Below are positions 8,642-17,610 of a DNA stretch of 42,006 nucleotides, piece by piece (the first letter of the stretch is position 1; every line of letters starts with the position of its first letter). The notes beneath the pieces are model-generated. The model was given only the letters and a program-made list of their open reading frames with translations. It was not told the DNA's origin and did no database searches. Source of the DNA: JBDRZD01 sp964623395. Its GTDB lineage: Bacteria; Hydrothermota; Hydrothermia; Hydrothermales; Hydrothermaceae. The stretch lies in contig CAZUSI010000002.1 of NCBI GenBank assembly GCA_964623395.1, positions 1 to 42,006 on the forward strand. Direction: 5' to 3'. The translations under genes and the position numbers were made by a program.

Positions 8642-9576
8642 AAAAAGTTAAAATAGGTGTTGTTGGTGTTGGACACTTAGGGGAAATACATGTTAAACTC
8701 TTAAAGGAAATAAAGGAAGCAGAGCTTATAGGTGTTTATGATATAGATATTGAAAGGAGTAAAAAAGTTGCAAGTGAGTATGATTGCAAGTATTTTAAAA
8801 GTCTTGAAGAGATATTTTCAGAAGTTAATGCTATAAGTTGTTGTGTTCCAACGCTTTCCCATTTTGAAATAGGGAAAAAGGTGCTTTTAAGTGGGAAACA
8901 TCTTTTCCTTGAAAAACCAATAGCAACAAAGATAACAGAGGCAAAAATTTTAAAAAATATTTCTGAAAAGAAAAACCTTATTTTTCAAATAGGCCATATA
9001 GAAAGGTTTAATCCAGCCATAAAGGCGATAAAAAATCTTATTAAAGAACCACTTTTTATTGAATCTGAAAGGCTTTCTCTTTATAGTGAAAGGGGAACAG
9101 ATGTTGATGTAATACTTGACCTTATGATACATGATATAGATATAGTTTTTTATCTTACAAATATGAAGGCAAAGGTTATTGATGCTGTTGGTGTTCCTGT
9201 TTTGACGGATAAAATAGATATTGCAAATGCAAGAGTAAAACTTGAGAATAATGGTATTGTTAGTTTTTCTGCGTCAAGAGTTTCAAGAGAGAAATATAGA
9301 AAAATAAGATTCTTTCAAAAGGATATGTATATTTCTGTAAATTATGCTGAAAGAAATGCAGAAGTTTATGTTAAAAAGGGTAATGCAATTTTACCTTATA
9401 AGGTTAATGTTCCTGAAGGAAATCCCTTACTTGAAGAACTTAGACTTTTTATAAATTCAATAATTTCAAAAAAGAAACCACCAGTTGGTGCAGATGATGC
9501 GATAAGGGCACTTGATTTTGCATTAAAGATTAAGAGGAAAATTTACCAGAATCTCAAAAAGGTAAAACTTGTATAA
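8638..9576 (+). CDS. Gfo/Idh/MocA oxidoreductase, GnnA-like (lipid A sugar modification?)
   Basis: A 312-residue NAD(P)-dependent sugar oxidoreductase. The Rossmann loop GVGHLG is at 10-15, the family-defining EKP (lysine K93) at 92-94, and the substrate-side segment DLMIHDID at 161-168, which carries the usual His-Asp pair. In several diderms a Gfo/Idh/MocA protein encoded beside lpxA or lpxB is GnnA, which oxidises the 3-OH of UDP-GlcNAc so that the aminotransferase GnnB can make the 2,3-diamino sugar of amide-linked lipid A. Only one gene separates this from lpxB, which is why GnnA is suggested. No GnnB-type aminotransferase is in the window, so the specific function is inference; the family assignment is firm. 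Confidence 0.9.
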   Translation: MKKVKIGVVGVGHLGEIHVKLLKEIKEAELIGVYDIDIERSKKVASEYDCKYFKSLEEIFSEVNAISCCVPTLSHFEIGKKVLLSGKHLFLEKPIATKITEAKILKNISEKKNLIFQIGHIERFNPAIKAIKNLIKEPLFIESERLSLYSERGTDVDVILDLMIHDIDIVFYLTNMKAKVIDAVGVPVLTDKIDIANARVKLENNGIVSFSASRVSREKYRKIRFFQKDMYISVNYAERNAEVYVKKGNAILPYKVNVPEGNPLLEELRLFINSIISKKKPPVGADDAIRALDFALKIKRKIYQNLKKVKLV

Positions 9577-10144
9577 AATTGGAAATTTTTTATTTAAAAG
9601 AAGGGGAATTATTATATTTTTTATTTTACTATTTTTTATATTTTTTTCAAAACCAAATTTTTTTAAAATTCTTATTTCAATCCCTTTTATAATTTTAGGT
9701 GAAAGCATAAGGATTTACTCTTTAATTTATTCAGGTAGTTTTACAAGAAAAAATGAATTAAATGCCCCTTCTCTTTCAAAAGAAGGACCTTATAGTTCTG
9801 TAAGAAATCCAATCTATTTGGGAAATTTGATAAATATGGTTGGAATAACTATTGCAATGAATTTAAATTTTATTTTATCCCTTACCCTATTCCTTTTAAT
9901 TTTTTTAATATATTTTTTAATAATCCTATCAGAAGAAAAATTTCTTGAGGGGAAATTTGGTGAAGAATATATTGATTATAAAAAGAATGTTCCAAGAATT
10001 TTACCAAACCCTTTTAAATTTAAAAAGGGAAGACCTTTAAATAAGTTTAAGAGAGTTTTAAGATTTGAAAGGGACACAATATTCTCAATTTTAATTTTTT
10101 ATATATTATTAATGATTTTAATTTTATGGAAAAGAAATTTTTAA
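9569..10144 (+). CDS. Integral membrane methyltransferase, PEMT/ICMT family
   Basis: A 191-residue protein with several hydrophobic segments and the C-terminal signature of the phospholipid/isoprenylcysteine methyltransferase superfamily: GPYSSVRNPIYLGN at 73-86 and EEKFLEGKFGEEYIDYKK at 122-139, followed by the PRILP motif. These residues form the SAM-binding site in structurally studied members. Bacterial relatives methylate phospholipid head groups or other membrane-embedded substrates; the substrate here is unknown. The likely start is TTG at 9569, overlapping the GnnA-like gene by 8 bases with AAAAAGGT just upstream, and the 3' end overlaps lpxB by 19 bases. Being sandwiched between a lipid A sugar gene and lpxB suggests a membrane-lipid substrate. 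Confidence 0.85.
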   Translation: MYKIGNFLFKRRGIIIFFILLFFIFFSKPNFFKILISIPFIILGESIRIYSLIYSGSFTRKNELNAPSLSKEGPYSSVRNPIYLGNLINMVGITIAMNLNFILSLTLFLLIFLIYFLIILSEEKFLEGKFGEEYIDYKKNVPRILPNPFKFKKGRPLNKFKRVLRFERDTIFSILIFYILLMILILWKRNF

Positions 10145-11187
10145 TAATTGCAGGAGAAGAATCAGGAGATAAGAATGCTTCAAAACTTATAAGTAAATTA
10201 AAGAAAATTGATAAGGATTTAAAAATATATGCATTTGCTGGTGAAAATTCAAAAAAAGAGGGTGCTTTTCTTTTGGAAAATATAGTAATTCATGGTGAAG
10301 TTGGATTTACTGAACTGTTTGATAAATTTCTATACTATTACAATTTAAGGAAAAGAATTTTAAAATTCATTGAAAAGGAAAATATAAAAAATGTAATTTT
10401 AGTTGATTTTCCAGGTTTTAATTTACATCTTTCAAAAATTTTAAAGGAAAAGGGTAAAAGAGTATTTTACTATATAGTTCCACAAATATGGGCATGGGGA
10501 GAATGGAGATTAAAATACTTGCATAAATATGTTGATTTTTCCTTATGTATTTTCCCTTTTGAGGAAAAATTTTTAAGGGGAAAAAAGGTGAAAGCCTTTT
10601 ATGTAGGACACCCCTTAATTGAAGAAATTAAAAATATTAAATATTTGCCCCAAAATTTAATTTCCTTTTTACCCGGTTCAAGAAAAAGCGAAATAAAATA
10701 CCTTCTTCCCGTATATATTAAAATTGCAGAAAAATTAAAAAAAGAATTTAAAGATTACTCCTTTAAAATTTCCCTTTTAAGAGAAATAGATTTTAAAATT
10801 GAAGATTTTGAAATTTATAAAGGAGATGCAAAGGAAATATTGAAAATTTCAAAAGGTGCTTTTATTGCATCAGGAACTGCAACTTTGGAGGCTGCCCTTT
10901 TAGGAGTTCCCTTTTTAATATTTTATAAACTTTCAAATATTACTTATTTTCTTGCAAAAATTTTTGTAAAAGTTGAATATGCTGGGATTGTTAATATAAT
11001 TTTGAATAAAAAGGAGATAAATGAGTATATTCAAAGAATAAATATAGAAAGGGTGATTAAAGATTTTAAAAAAATTGTTGAAGAGAGAGAAAAATTTGAA
11101 AAAATTAGGGAAAAACTTTTTGAAATTTTTGAAAATAAAAAAATTTATAGACCTGAAGAAATAATAATTGAAAATTCAATCCCTTAA
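10126..11187 (+). CDS. lpxB: Lipid-A-disaccharide synthase
   Basis: LpxB joins UDP-2,3-diacylglucosamine and lipid X into the beta-1,6 lipid A disaccharide at the inner face of the inner membrane. The 353-residue protein has the family opening AGEESGDKNASKL (9-21), the VDFPGFNLHLSK block, the strongly conserved YYIVPQIWAWGEWR, the FLPGSRKSEIKYLLP motif of the C-terminal Rossmann half, and SGTATLEAALLGVP near the nucleotide site. It is the last gene of the left-hand operon: its 5' end overlaps the methyltransferase by 19 bases and its 3' end overlaps the convergent glycosyltransferase by 12 bases, so no terminator lies between them. Its presence is the clearest evidence for an outer membrane with lipid A. 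Confidence 0.95.
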   Translation: MEKKFLIIAGEESGDKNASKLISKLKKIDKDLKIYAFAGENSKKEGAFLLENIVIHGEVGFTELFDKFLYYYNLRKRILKFIEKENIKNVILVDFPGFNLHLSKILKEKGKRVFYYIVPQIWAWGEWRLKYLHKYVDFSLCIFPFEEKFLRGKKVKAFYVGHPLIEEIKNIKYLPQNLISFLPGSRKSEIKYLLPVYIKIAEKLKKEFKDYSFKISLLREIDFKIEDFEIYKGDAKEILKISKGAFIASGTATLEAALLGVPFLIFYKLSNITYFLAKIFVKVEYAGIVNIILNKKEINEYIQRINIERVIKDFKKIVEEREKFEKIREKLFEIFENKKIYRPEEIIIENSIP

Positions 11188-12198
11188 AATTTTATTATAA
11201 ACTTTTAAATTTTCTTCTGCCATTTTTAAAGCAGTGAAATTCAAGGAAAATTTATAGGCATTTTCTATTAATTTTTTTCTTAAATTTTCATCATTTCTTA
11301 TCTTTATAAGTGCTTCCTTTAATTTTAAGGGATTTTCCTTTTCTATCAAAATTCCTGTTTCCATATTTTTAACAATTTCCTTTATTCCTCCAGTATCTGT
11401 TGCAATTACGGGAACTTTTCTGAAAAATGCTTCAATTATTGAAGAACAAAGACCTTCATCGGAACGAGATGTAATAACAAAAACTGAAAAATATTTAATA
11501 TAATCTACTGCATCCTTTAAAAATCCTGTTAAAAAAACATTTTCCTCAATTTTTAATTCCTTTATAATTTTTAAAATTTTTTCTTTTTCTTTTCCTTCCC
11601 CAATTATAACAAGATAAGAATCTTTAAACTCCTTTAAAAATTCATAAAATCCTTTTAAAAGTGTTATATGGTCCTTATAGGGAAGTAAATGTGCTACATT
11701 TCCAACTATAAATTTATTTTCCTTATAAAAATAAGGTTTTTCAATTTCTTTTTCTTCAACTTCAATTCCACTATAAATTAAAAATTTTCTATCTTCTCTA
11801 TAATCCTTAAAAATCCTTCTTATTTCTTCTGAAATGCAAATTATTCCATCAATTAAAAATTTCCTTAAGAAAAAAAATTTTATTTTTCTTGTTATTCTTC
11901 TTGTAAAAACAACCTTTATATTTGGTTTTAAAATTTTTAAAATATGAGAAATAAAAAGTGCCTTTCCTGAATGAACATGTAAAATAATCTTTTCTTTACC
12001 TATAAATTTCAAAATTTTTTTCAAATTTAACTCAATAACCTCATATTTTTCTTCCTTTAATTTTTTAAAAAGGGATGAATCAGGTGGACATGCTACAATA
12101 CTTTTTATCCCCTTTTTTAAAAGATATTTATTTAAAAGATATATTTGGTTTTGTCCACCACCAAAATATTTTTCTCCATCAAGATGAATTATCTTCAT
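11176..12198 (-). CDS. Glycosyltransferase family 4 protein
   Basis: A 340-residue GT-B fold glycosyltransferase. Near the N-terminus is a glycine-rich acceptor loop (YFGGGQNQI, 11-19). The nucleotide-sugar half contains the GNVAHLLPYKDH segment and the retaining-enzyme EX7E motif with E248 and E256, followed by DTGGIKEIV at 268-276. It is the last gene of a minus-strand glycan operon that begins with the O-antigen ligase-like gene, and it overlaps the preceding glycosyltransferase by 4 bases. It most likely adds a hexose to a surface glycan or lipopolysaccharide core at the cytoplasmic side of the inner membrane. Donor and acceptor cannot be read from sequence. Confidence 0.9.
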   Translation of the reverse strand: MKIIHLDGEKYFGGGQNQIYLLNKYLLKKGIKSIVACPPDSSLFKKLKEEKYEVIELNLKKILKFIGKEKIILHVHSGKALFISHILKILKPNIKVVFTRRITRKIKFFFLRKFLIDGIICISEEIRRIFKDYREDRKFLIYSGIEVEEKEIEKPYFYKENKFIVGNVAHLLPYKDHITLLKGFYEFLKEFKDSYLVIIGEGKEKEKILKIIKELKIEENVFLTGFLKDAVDYIKYFSVFVITSRSDEGLCSSIIEAFFRKVPVIATDTGGIKEIVKNMETGILIEKENPLKLKEALIKIRNDENLRKKLIENAYKFSLNFTALKMAEENLKVYNKILRD

Positions 12199-13322
12199 TT
12201 TAAAATTTTCAATAAAAAATTTTCATAATTTTTTATAAGTTTTTTAACATCAAATTCTTTAATAGTTCTTTCAAAGGCTTTTTCCTTCATTTCTTTATAT
12301 TTTAAAGGATTTTCAAAATAATCTTTTATAATCTCAGAAATTTCAAAATAATTTTCGGGTTCCTTAACAAGAACCCCTGTTTCCCCATCTATTATTGCTT
12401 CAGGTATTCCACCTGTTTTTGCCCCTATTAAAAATTTTTTAAAAAATGATGCTTCAAGAAATACTATTCCAAATCCTTCAAAGGAACTTTCCTCTTCTAA
12501 AAAGCGAGAAGGCATTATAAATATATCACAAATTTTGTAATACTTGAATTTCTCTTCACCAAGTTCTCCCAAAAAATAAACATTTTTAGATAAATTTAAA
12601 TCTTTTACCAATTTTTTCAAATTTTCTTCTTCTTCCCCTTTACCGATTATATAATATTTAAAATCGTATTTTTCCTTTAAAAAATTTAAACCCCTTAAAA
12701 CATTATCAACATTTTTCCTTTTAACAAGATTTGCAACAGTTAAAATTATAAATTCTTTTCCTTTTTTCTCTTCAAATTTATTCTTTATACTTTCAAAATA
12801 AGAAATATCAATTCCAGGATAAAGTACATAACTTCTTTTTAATTTATTATCTTTTTTTATAATTTCCAAAACATACTTATTTGCACATGTTATAAGGTCT
12901 GTTTTTCTAATTGCATAATATATAATTTTTCTTTTTAAAAAGGATTTTTTCCTTATTTCATAATAATCAAGTCCATGAAAATAGATTATTATTTTTTTAT
13001 TAAAAATTTTAAAAATTTGAAAAAAATAAATTACTGGTCTTATTTTACCTATATGAATAAAATTTGGATTTTCTATTATTAAATTAAAAAATATTTGAAA
13101 AAACCATATTAATGTAAAAAATATATTTTTTTCTTCTCCTTTTTTAAAGGGTGCAATTATATATTTTGTATTTTCAATAAAAGGTGGATTTTCATAATCT
13201 TTTGGTAAAAAGACAAATTTTTTACCTTTTAAAAATTTTACAAGATTGTAATAATAAGTGCTCATCCCCCCTTTTTGAGGAGGAAAATCTCTAAATATAA
13301 AAAAATGCTTTATATTTTGCAT
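12195..13322 (-). CDS. Glycosyltransferase family 4 protein
   Basis: A 375-residue GT-B glycosyltransferase of the GT4 group. The N-terminal glycine loop PPQKGGMSTYYYNLV is typical of mannosyl/glucosyl transferases in this family, a GLDYYEIR segment follows in the middle, and the donor half has the EX7E motif in FEGFGIVFLEA and then TGGIPEAIIDGETGVLV. The protein is rich in Lys, Phe and Ile, like the rest of this cluster. It overlaps the CgeB-like gene by 13 bases and the next glycosyltransferase by 4, so the cluster reads as one translationally coupled unit. Role: sequential sugar addition in surface polysaccharide or LPS core assembly (inferred from context). Confidence 0.91.
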   Translation of the reverse strand: MQNIKHFFIFRDFPPQKGGMSTYYYNLVKFLKGKKFVFLPKDYENPPFIENTKYIIAPFKKGEEKNIFFTLIWFFQIFFNLIIENPNFIHIGKIRPVIYFFQIFKIFNKKIIIYFHGLDYYEIRKKSFLKRKIIYYAIRKTDLITCANKYVLEIIKKDNKLKRSYVLYPGIDISYFESIKNKFEEKKGKEFIILTVANLVKRKNVDNVLRGLNFLKEKYDFKYYIIGKGEEEENLKKLVKDLNLSKNVYFLGELGEEKFKYYKICDIFIMPSRFLEEESSFEGFGIVFLEASFFKKFLIGAKTGGIPEAIIDGETGVLVKEPENYFEISEIIKDYFENPLKYKEMKEKAFERTIKEFDVKKLIKNYENFLLKILK

Positions 13323-14281
13323 ATTTCAAAAATTTTTTCAATTCTTTTTTTATAGGTATGTTCCCTTAAAGTTCTTTCCATTCCTTTCTTTGCTATTTTT
13401 TTCCTTTCCTCTTCATTTTTCATATAATAATCTATTTTCTTAAAAAGTTCATCTAAATTTTTAAAAACTTCTATTTCTTTTCCAATTTCAAAAAAATCCT
13501 CAATCCCTTTAATGTAATGTGAAATTAAAAAACCACCACATCCTGTTATCATAAAAACTTTTTGGCTTATTGCTCCAATTTCTTCAATAGAGGTATTGCT
13601 TCCTATATCAACTATGATTTTACTTCCTATGCATACCTTTTTAAAATCTTCAAAATATACCCTTTCACCAGAGTGGAATTTATTTAAAATTCCATAAAAA
13701 CTTTCCTCCTTTTTTATTTTCTGCCCAAAAAATTTTATCTTATACTTATCTTTAAAAAATTCACAAATCTTTGAAAGAATTTCCCTTCTTTTAGAATAAA
13801 TTTCTCCATTTAAAGAACCGATAAATCCTATATCACATTTAAATTTTTCAGGAATTTCCTTTATATCATATTCAAAAAATCTTGCCCCCTGAACCATATA
13901 ATATATATTTTCTTTTCTTAAGATTTCTTTTAAATCATTTATTCTTGATTTTACTATTAAAAATATTTTTTCATGATGGTTAAAAATTTCTCTCAAATTT
14001 TCATTGAATTTATTATTTAAAAATAAATCAGTATCAGGATACCATAAAATTCTATTTTTAAATTCATAATTTATCTTTTTAAAATCAATTTTACCAATCC
14101 CTTTAAAAGTAAAGAGAATTTCTGGTTTTTTCTCTTTTAAAATCTTTCTCATTTTTAAATTTGAAAAAAATCCCTTAATATTCAAAGGATAAACTTCAAA
14201 TCCCATTTCCTTTAAATTTTTTATAATCTCAAATCCCGTATTCCTTTTTTTTCTTAAATCAGATAGAAAAAGAACCTTCAT
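13310..14281 (-). CDS. CgeB-type glycosyltransferase
   Basis: A 323-residue protein of the CgeB/DUF3880-like glycosyltransferase group. The diagnostic part is the C-terminus: VFMITGCGGFLISHYIKGIE, then an acidic FFEIGKEI segment and a closing LREHTYKKRIEKIF, where CgeB relatives have near-identical words. The N-terminal half (MKVLFLSDL, ILFTFKGIGKI, ILWYPDTD) matches the family's first Rossmann domain. I chose the ATG at 14281 because MKVLFLSD is the usual N-terminus; a TTG at 14293 would add four residues and lengthen the overlap with the upstream gene from 23 to 35 bases. CgeB is known from Bacillus spore-coat glycosylation, but the family is widespread in glycan clusters of non-sporulating bacteria, as here. 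Confidence 0.84.
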   Translation of the reverse strand: MKVLFLSDLRKKRNTGFEIIKNLKEMGFEVYPLNIKGFFSNLKMRKILKEKKPEILFTFKGIGKIDFKKINYEFKNRILWYPDTDLFLNNKFNENLREIFNHHEKIFLIVKSRINDLKEILRKENIYYMVQGARFFEYDIKEIPEKFKCDIGFIGSLNGEIYSKRREILSKICEFFKDKYKIKFFGQKIKKEESFYGILNKFHSGERVYFEDFKKVCIGSKIIVDIGSNTSIEEIGAISQKVFMITGCGGFLISHYIKGIEDFFEIGKEIEVFKNLDELFKKIDYYMKNEEERKKIAKKGMERTLREHTYKKRIEKIFEICKI

Positions 14282-15452
14282 TTTTAAAGGCAAATAAAAT
14301 TCCAGAAAAATAAAGAAGTTGCATCATAAGCCTTTTATTCCAAAAGGTATCATTTAAAAAACCAATAAATAAAATTATTATTAAAGAAAGTAAAAATAAA
14401 CTTATTCCAAATGTATAAAATTCTGTATTTCTTAAAAATTTTATTCTTTTATAAATTTCAAGAAAATAAATAATAAGAAGATAAATATAAATTATTAAAC
14501 CAATTATTCCAAAACTAACAAGAATTTCAATAAAGGAGTTATGCATGTTGTTAAGATTTGCCCACATCTTTAATTCTTTTTCTATAAATTTTTTTGAATT
14601 TCCAAGCCCAACTCCAAAAAACTTATATTTTGTTTTCAAAACATTTAATCCCTTTTTCCAATGAATAATCCTTTCCTTAAATTCTTTCACTTCATAAATA
14701 TAAATTCCAAATTTTTTATTTTTTAAAAAAATTGGTTCTATTCTTTTATAAAAAACAGGGATTTTTAAAAAAGAAATAATTAATATTAAAAAAATTAGGA
14801 GTGTAGAGATTAAAAAGATCTTTTTTCTTAAAATTATCAAATAAATAAAAAAGAAAAGAATTGTAAAAAATATTTGTGCTCTTGAACCTGTTAAAATTAG
14901 TGAAAAAAATGTTAATAGAGAAAGTAAAAAGATAAAAATTTTTAGAATTTTTTTCTTTGTAAATGTTAGATAAGAAATTTCAATAAAAAAAGCTATTGTA
15001 AGGAAATCTGCGTAAAATTGATAATGTCCCCATAATGCTTTAACCCTTTCAAGGGGATTTAAATATTTAAATTTTTCAAATATTGAATAAGATATGTTTA
15101 TGAAAACACCAAACAAAAATGTTAATATTATAAATTCAAAAATTTTTTTGTCCTCTGGAAAAGTATTCATCACTATTATCATTCCAAGAAATCCTTTAAA
15201 TATAGTTATTTCCCTTAAAGAAATTTTTTTATTGTATCCAAAAAAGGACGATATTAAAAAAATAAAAAGAAAGAGAATTATAGGAATATAAAGGGGGCTT
15301 TTAGATAACTTTTTCTCCAATAAAAGATAAATTATAAAAATTAATGTAAGAAGTGTTAAAATAAAATTTGAAATATTGTAAGAAATTGTTAAGAAAAAGG
15401 AATAAAGAAAAAAAAGAGAACAAAAAAGATATTTAAGTATTCGATTTTTCAT
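14259..15452 (-). CDS. O-antigen ligase / polymerase-like membrane protein (WaaL/Wzy family)
   Basis: A 397-residue polytopic membrane protein with about ten to twelve hydrophobic segments and one large periplasmic loop. It carries the O-antigen ligase family (PF04932-type) features: LWGHYQFYADFLTIAFF, a GSRAQIFF segment, and in the loop GVGLGNSKKF followed by NNMHNSFIEILVSFGIIG, where H304 is the conserved loop histidine. Members either ligate undecaprenyl-linked polysaccharide to lipid A-core or polymerise repeat units; sequence alone does not separate these. It is the first gene of the minus-strand glycan operon, directly behind the promoter at 15461-15490, with its ATG only 8 bases past the -10 box. 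Confidence 0.87.
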   Translation of the reverse strand: MKNRILKYLFCSLFFLYSFFLTISYNISNFILTLLTLIFIIYLLLEKKLSKSPLYIPIILFLFIFLISSFFGYNKKISLREITIFKGFLGMIIVMNTFPEDKKIFEFIILTFLFGVFINISYSIFEKFKYLNPLERVKALWGHYQFYADFLTIAFFIEISYLTFTKKKILKIFIFLLSLLTFFSLILTGSRAQIFFTILFFFIYLIILRKKIFLISTLLIFLILIISFLKIPVFYKRIEPIFLKNKKFGIYIYEVKEFKERIIHWKKGLNVLKTKYKFFGVGLGNSKKFIEKELKMWANLNNMHNSFIEILVSFGIIGLIIYIYLLIIYFLEIYKRIKFLRNTEFYTFGISLFLLSLIIILFIGFLNDTFWNKRLMMQLLYFSGILFAFKNEGSFSI

Positions 15453-15460
15453 TTTTATAA

Positions 15461-15490
15461 ATTATATTAATAATGAATCAAAAGAGTCAA
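15461..15490 (-). promoter_or_regulatory. Sigma70 promoter of the glycan operon, leaderless type
   Basis: On the minus strand TTGACT (15490-15485), an 18-base spacer and a perfect TATAAT (15466-15461). Only 8 bases separate the -10 box from the ATG at 15452, so transcription should start at or within a few bases of the start codon. No Shine-Dalgarno site fits in the remaining space. The same geometry recurs at other operon heads in this window. Confidence 0.7.
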
Positions 15491-15514
15491 ATTCTTTATA
15501 TTTAAAAACTTAAT

Positions 15515-16681
15515 ATGAAAAAAGAAATTTTTGTTCTTTCATTTGTAAGAATGCTTACTGCTGCTGGATATGTAATTTCAATTCCCTTTTTAAACATTTT
15601 TCTTTATAATGAGAAAGGGGTTCCTATGAAGATAATTGGTTTTTATATTACTCTTGCTTCCTTAATAGGTGCCTTTTCAAGAATATATTCTGGAAAATTA
15701 ATCCATAAATTTTCATCAATTTTGATAATGAACATTGGTCTTATTTCTCGCCTTTTTGCCTTTTTAATTTTTTTCCTTCTTGTCCTTTTCAATTCTCCTG
15801 TTTATCTTTTCTTTTTTGCCTTTGTATTAAATTCTATTGGTTTCTCCTTCTATGGAACAGCTTCTGATACATATGTAGGAGAAAAAATAATGGAAAAGGA
15901 GAGGCCAAAGGCATATGGAATAATAAGAATTGGAGCGAATATTGGATGGGGTTTAGGTCCTGTTTTTGGTGGATTTTTATCAAACATTTCTTATCCGCTT
16001 CTTTTTTTAATAGGAACTCTTCTTTCACTAATCAGTTTTTTAATAAATTTTTCTTTTATAAAAGATAGGGAATTAAAAATTCCTTCTAATAAAGACAATT
16101 ATTTTTTTGGGGAAATATTAAATGATAAGAATTTTTTAAAATTTCTAATTGGTTCTTTTTTAATTTATCTTGTCGTTGGACAACTTGTTTCCTCATTACC
16201 TGTTTTTGCAAGATATAAAGGACTCAATAATTTAAAGGTTGGCTATCTTTTTAGTGTAAATGGTTTAATGGTTGTTTTTCTTCAATATTTCATAAGTTAT
16301 TTTATTACAAAGATTAAAAATAAATTTGGAATTGTTTTGGGAAGTTTCCTTTATTTTATTGGTTATCTTTCATTTTCTTGGGCAAATTCTTTAAATTCTT
16401 TTATCATAGGTGTTATAATTTTTACACTTGGTGAGATGATAACTTTGCCTTTAATTACAACAATAACTACAATAATTGCTCCTCCTGAGAAAAAGGGAAT
16501 ATATATTGGAATACTTGGTTTTGCTGAAGGAATTGGATGGGCAACTGCTCCACTTATAGGTGGCTTTTTAATTGATATGTTTATTAAAAAACCTTTATTA
16601 TTATGGATTGCAACTTCTTCTTTTGCCTTTTTTAGTATTTTGTTTTATTTAAGAGTAAAGGGAATGGATGGAAAGGATTAA
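15515..16681 (+). CDS. Major facilitator superfamily transporter
   Basis: A 388-residue, 12-transmembrane MFS protein. The loop between TM2 and TM3 reads FSRIYSGKLIHKF, a variant of the MFS motif A (G-x3-D/R-x2-G/R-K/R), and IRIGANIGWGLGPVFGGFL around TM5 resembles the drug:H+ antiporter motif C region. A similar GFAEGIGWATAPLIGG element appears in the second half, as expected from the internal repeat. Efflux is more likely than uptake, but the substrate is unknown. It is the first gene of the operon that continues with a flippase-like protein, a PlsY-like protein and a radical SAM enzyme, and overlaps the next gene by 14 bases. Its promoter is not clear: TATATT at 15497-15502 has only a weak -35. 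Confidence 0.88.
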   Translation: MKKEIFVLSFVRMLTAAGYVISIPFLNIFLYNEKGVPMKIIGFYITLASLIGAFSRIYSGKLIHKFSSILIMNIGLISRLFAFLIFFLLVLFNSPVYLFFFAFVLNSIGFSFYGTASDTYVGEKIMEKERPKAYGIIRIGANIGWGLGPVFGGFLSNISYPLLFLIGTLLSLISFLINFSFIKDRELKIPSNKDNYFFGEILNDKNFLKFLIGSFLIYLVVGQLVSSLPVFARYKGLNNLKVGYLFSVNGLMVVFLQYFISYFITKIKNKFGIVLGSFLYFIGYLSFSWANSLNSFIIGVIIFTLGEMITLPLITTITTIIAPPEKKGIYIGILGFAEGIGWATAPLIGGFLIDMFIKKPLLLWIATSSFAFFSILFYLRVKGMDGKD

Positions 16682-17609
16682 AAAACTTATAAAAATCACA
16701 ATTTTATTTTATGCAATTGGTGGTCTTTTAGTTTTAATTTTTACTTTTAGAAGGGATACCTTTCAAATTCTTTCTTCAATAAATATTTATTTCCTTTTTT
16801 TAATTATAATTTTTTGGATATCAAGTATATTTTTTGATATTTTAAAATTACATATTCTTTTAAAAAAACTTACAAATTATGCTGAATCCTTATATTTTAC
16901 TTTAAAAATCCACTTAATTGGTCTTTTCTTTAATGCAATAACACCTTTCCAAACAGGTGGTTTTCCCTTTCAAATACATATTTTAACAAAGAGGAATGTG
17001 AGTGTCCCAGATGCAATGGTTTCTTTTATGATAAAAGGCCTTTCAAATTTTTTACTTGCCTTTATGTTAGTCCCTTTTGCAATTTTTGTTTTTAGAAAAA
17101 ACATATTTATACTTCCAATCGTTATAATATTATTTCTCCTTTTAATCTTTTTCCTTCTTATCTTCTTTTTACCCCATGATTTTATAATTATTAAAAAAAT
17201 TGAAAAAAAATTTAAAATATTTGAAAAATTAACCCATAATTTTGCCCTATTTAAATCCACATGGAAATCTTTTATTAAAATGGGAAAACTCATGTTTTCT
17301 GTCTTTATACTTTCAATATTATCCTTTTTATTTCACATTTTAATGACCCCTTCAATCTTTTATGGTCTTGGTGTTAAAGTTAATCCAATTCAGGCAATGT
17401 TTTTACATACCCTATCTCTTGTAATATTTGTTGCAATGCCAACTCCAGGTGGCTCAGGGATAACAGAAGCAGGTGGTGCACTTCTTTTTGCTACAATTGC
17501 TCCAAAATATATTGTTGGTGTATTTGTTATAATATGGAGATTTTTTACCTATTATCTTGGTTCAATTTTAGGTGGAATTATTTATTTAAAGGAAAATACC
17601 TTCAAATAA
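16668..17609 (+). CDS. LPG synthase TM-domain family flippase-like protein (UPF0104)
   Basis: A 313-residue integral membrane protein of the lysylphosphatidylglycerol synthase transmembrane-region family (AglD/MprF-N-type). The two family signatures are visible: NAITPFQTGGFPFQIHIL at 89-106 and MPTPGGSGITEAGG at 257-270. Seven or eight hydrophobic segments are apparent. MprF proteins carry a C-terminal aminoacyl transferase domain; this one lacks it, so it is the flippase-like module alone, which in other systems is thought to move lipids or lipid-linked sugars. It overlaps the MFS gene by 14 bases and is followed after a single base by the PlsY-like gene, a context that supports a lipid substrate. 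Confidence 0.87.
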   Translation: MERIKKLIKITILFYAIGGLLVLIFTFRRDTFQILSSINIYFLFLIIIFWISSIFFDILKLHILLKKLTNYAESLYFTLKIHLIGLFFNAITPFQTGGFPFQIHILTKRNVSVPDAMVSFMIKGLSNFLLAFMLVPFAIFVFRKNIFILPIVIILFLLLIFFLLIFFLPHDFIIIKKIEKKFKIFEKLTHNFALFKSTWKSFIKMGKLMFSVFILSILSFLFHILMTPSIFYGLGVKVNPIQAMFLHTLSLVIFVAMPTPGGSGITEAGGALLFATIAPKYIVGVFVIIWRFFTYYLGSILGGIIYLKENTFK

Positions 17610-17610
17610 T

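Noticed and set aside
14282..14293. TTG start at 14293 for the CgeB-like gene.
   Set aside because: It adds four residues not expected in the family and increases overlap; kept only as an alternative.
15497..15514. TATATT at 15497-15502 as a -10 box for the MFS gene.
   Set aside because: The best -35 at the right distance (ATGAAT) matches only three bases, and the -10 to ATG distance (12) does not fit the pattern of the other heads.
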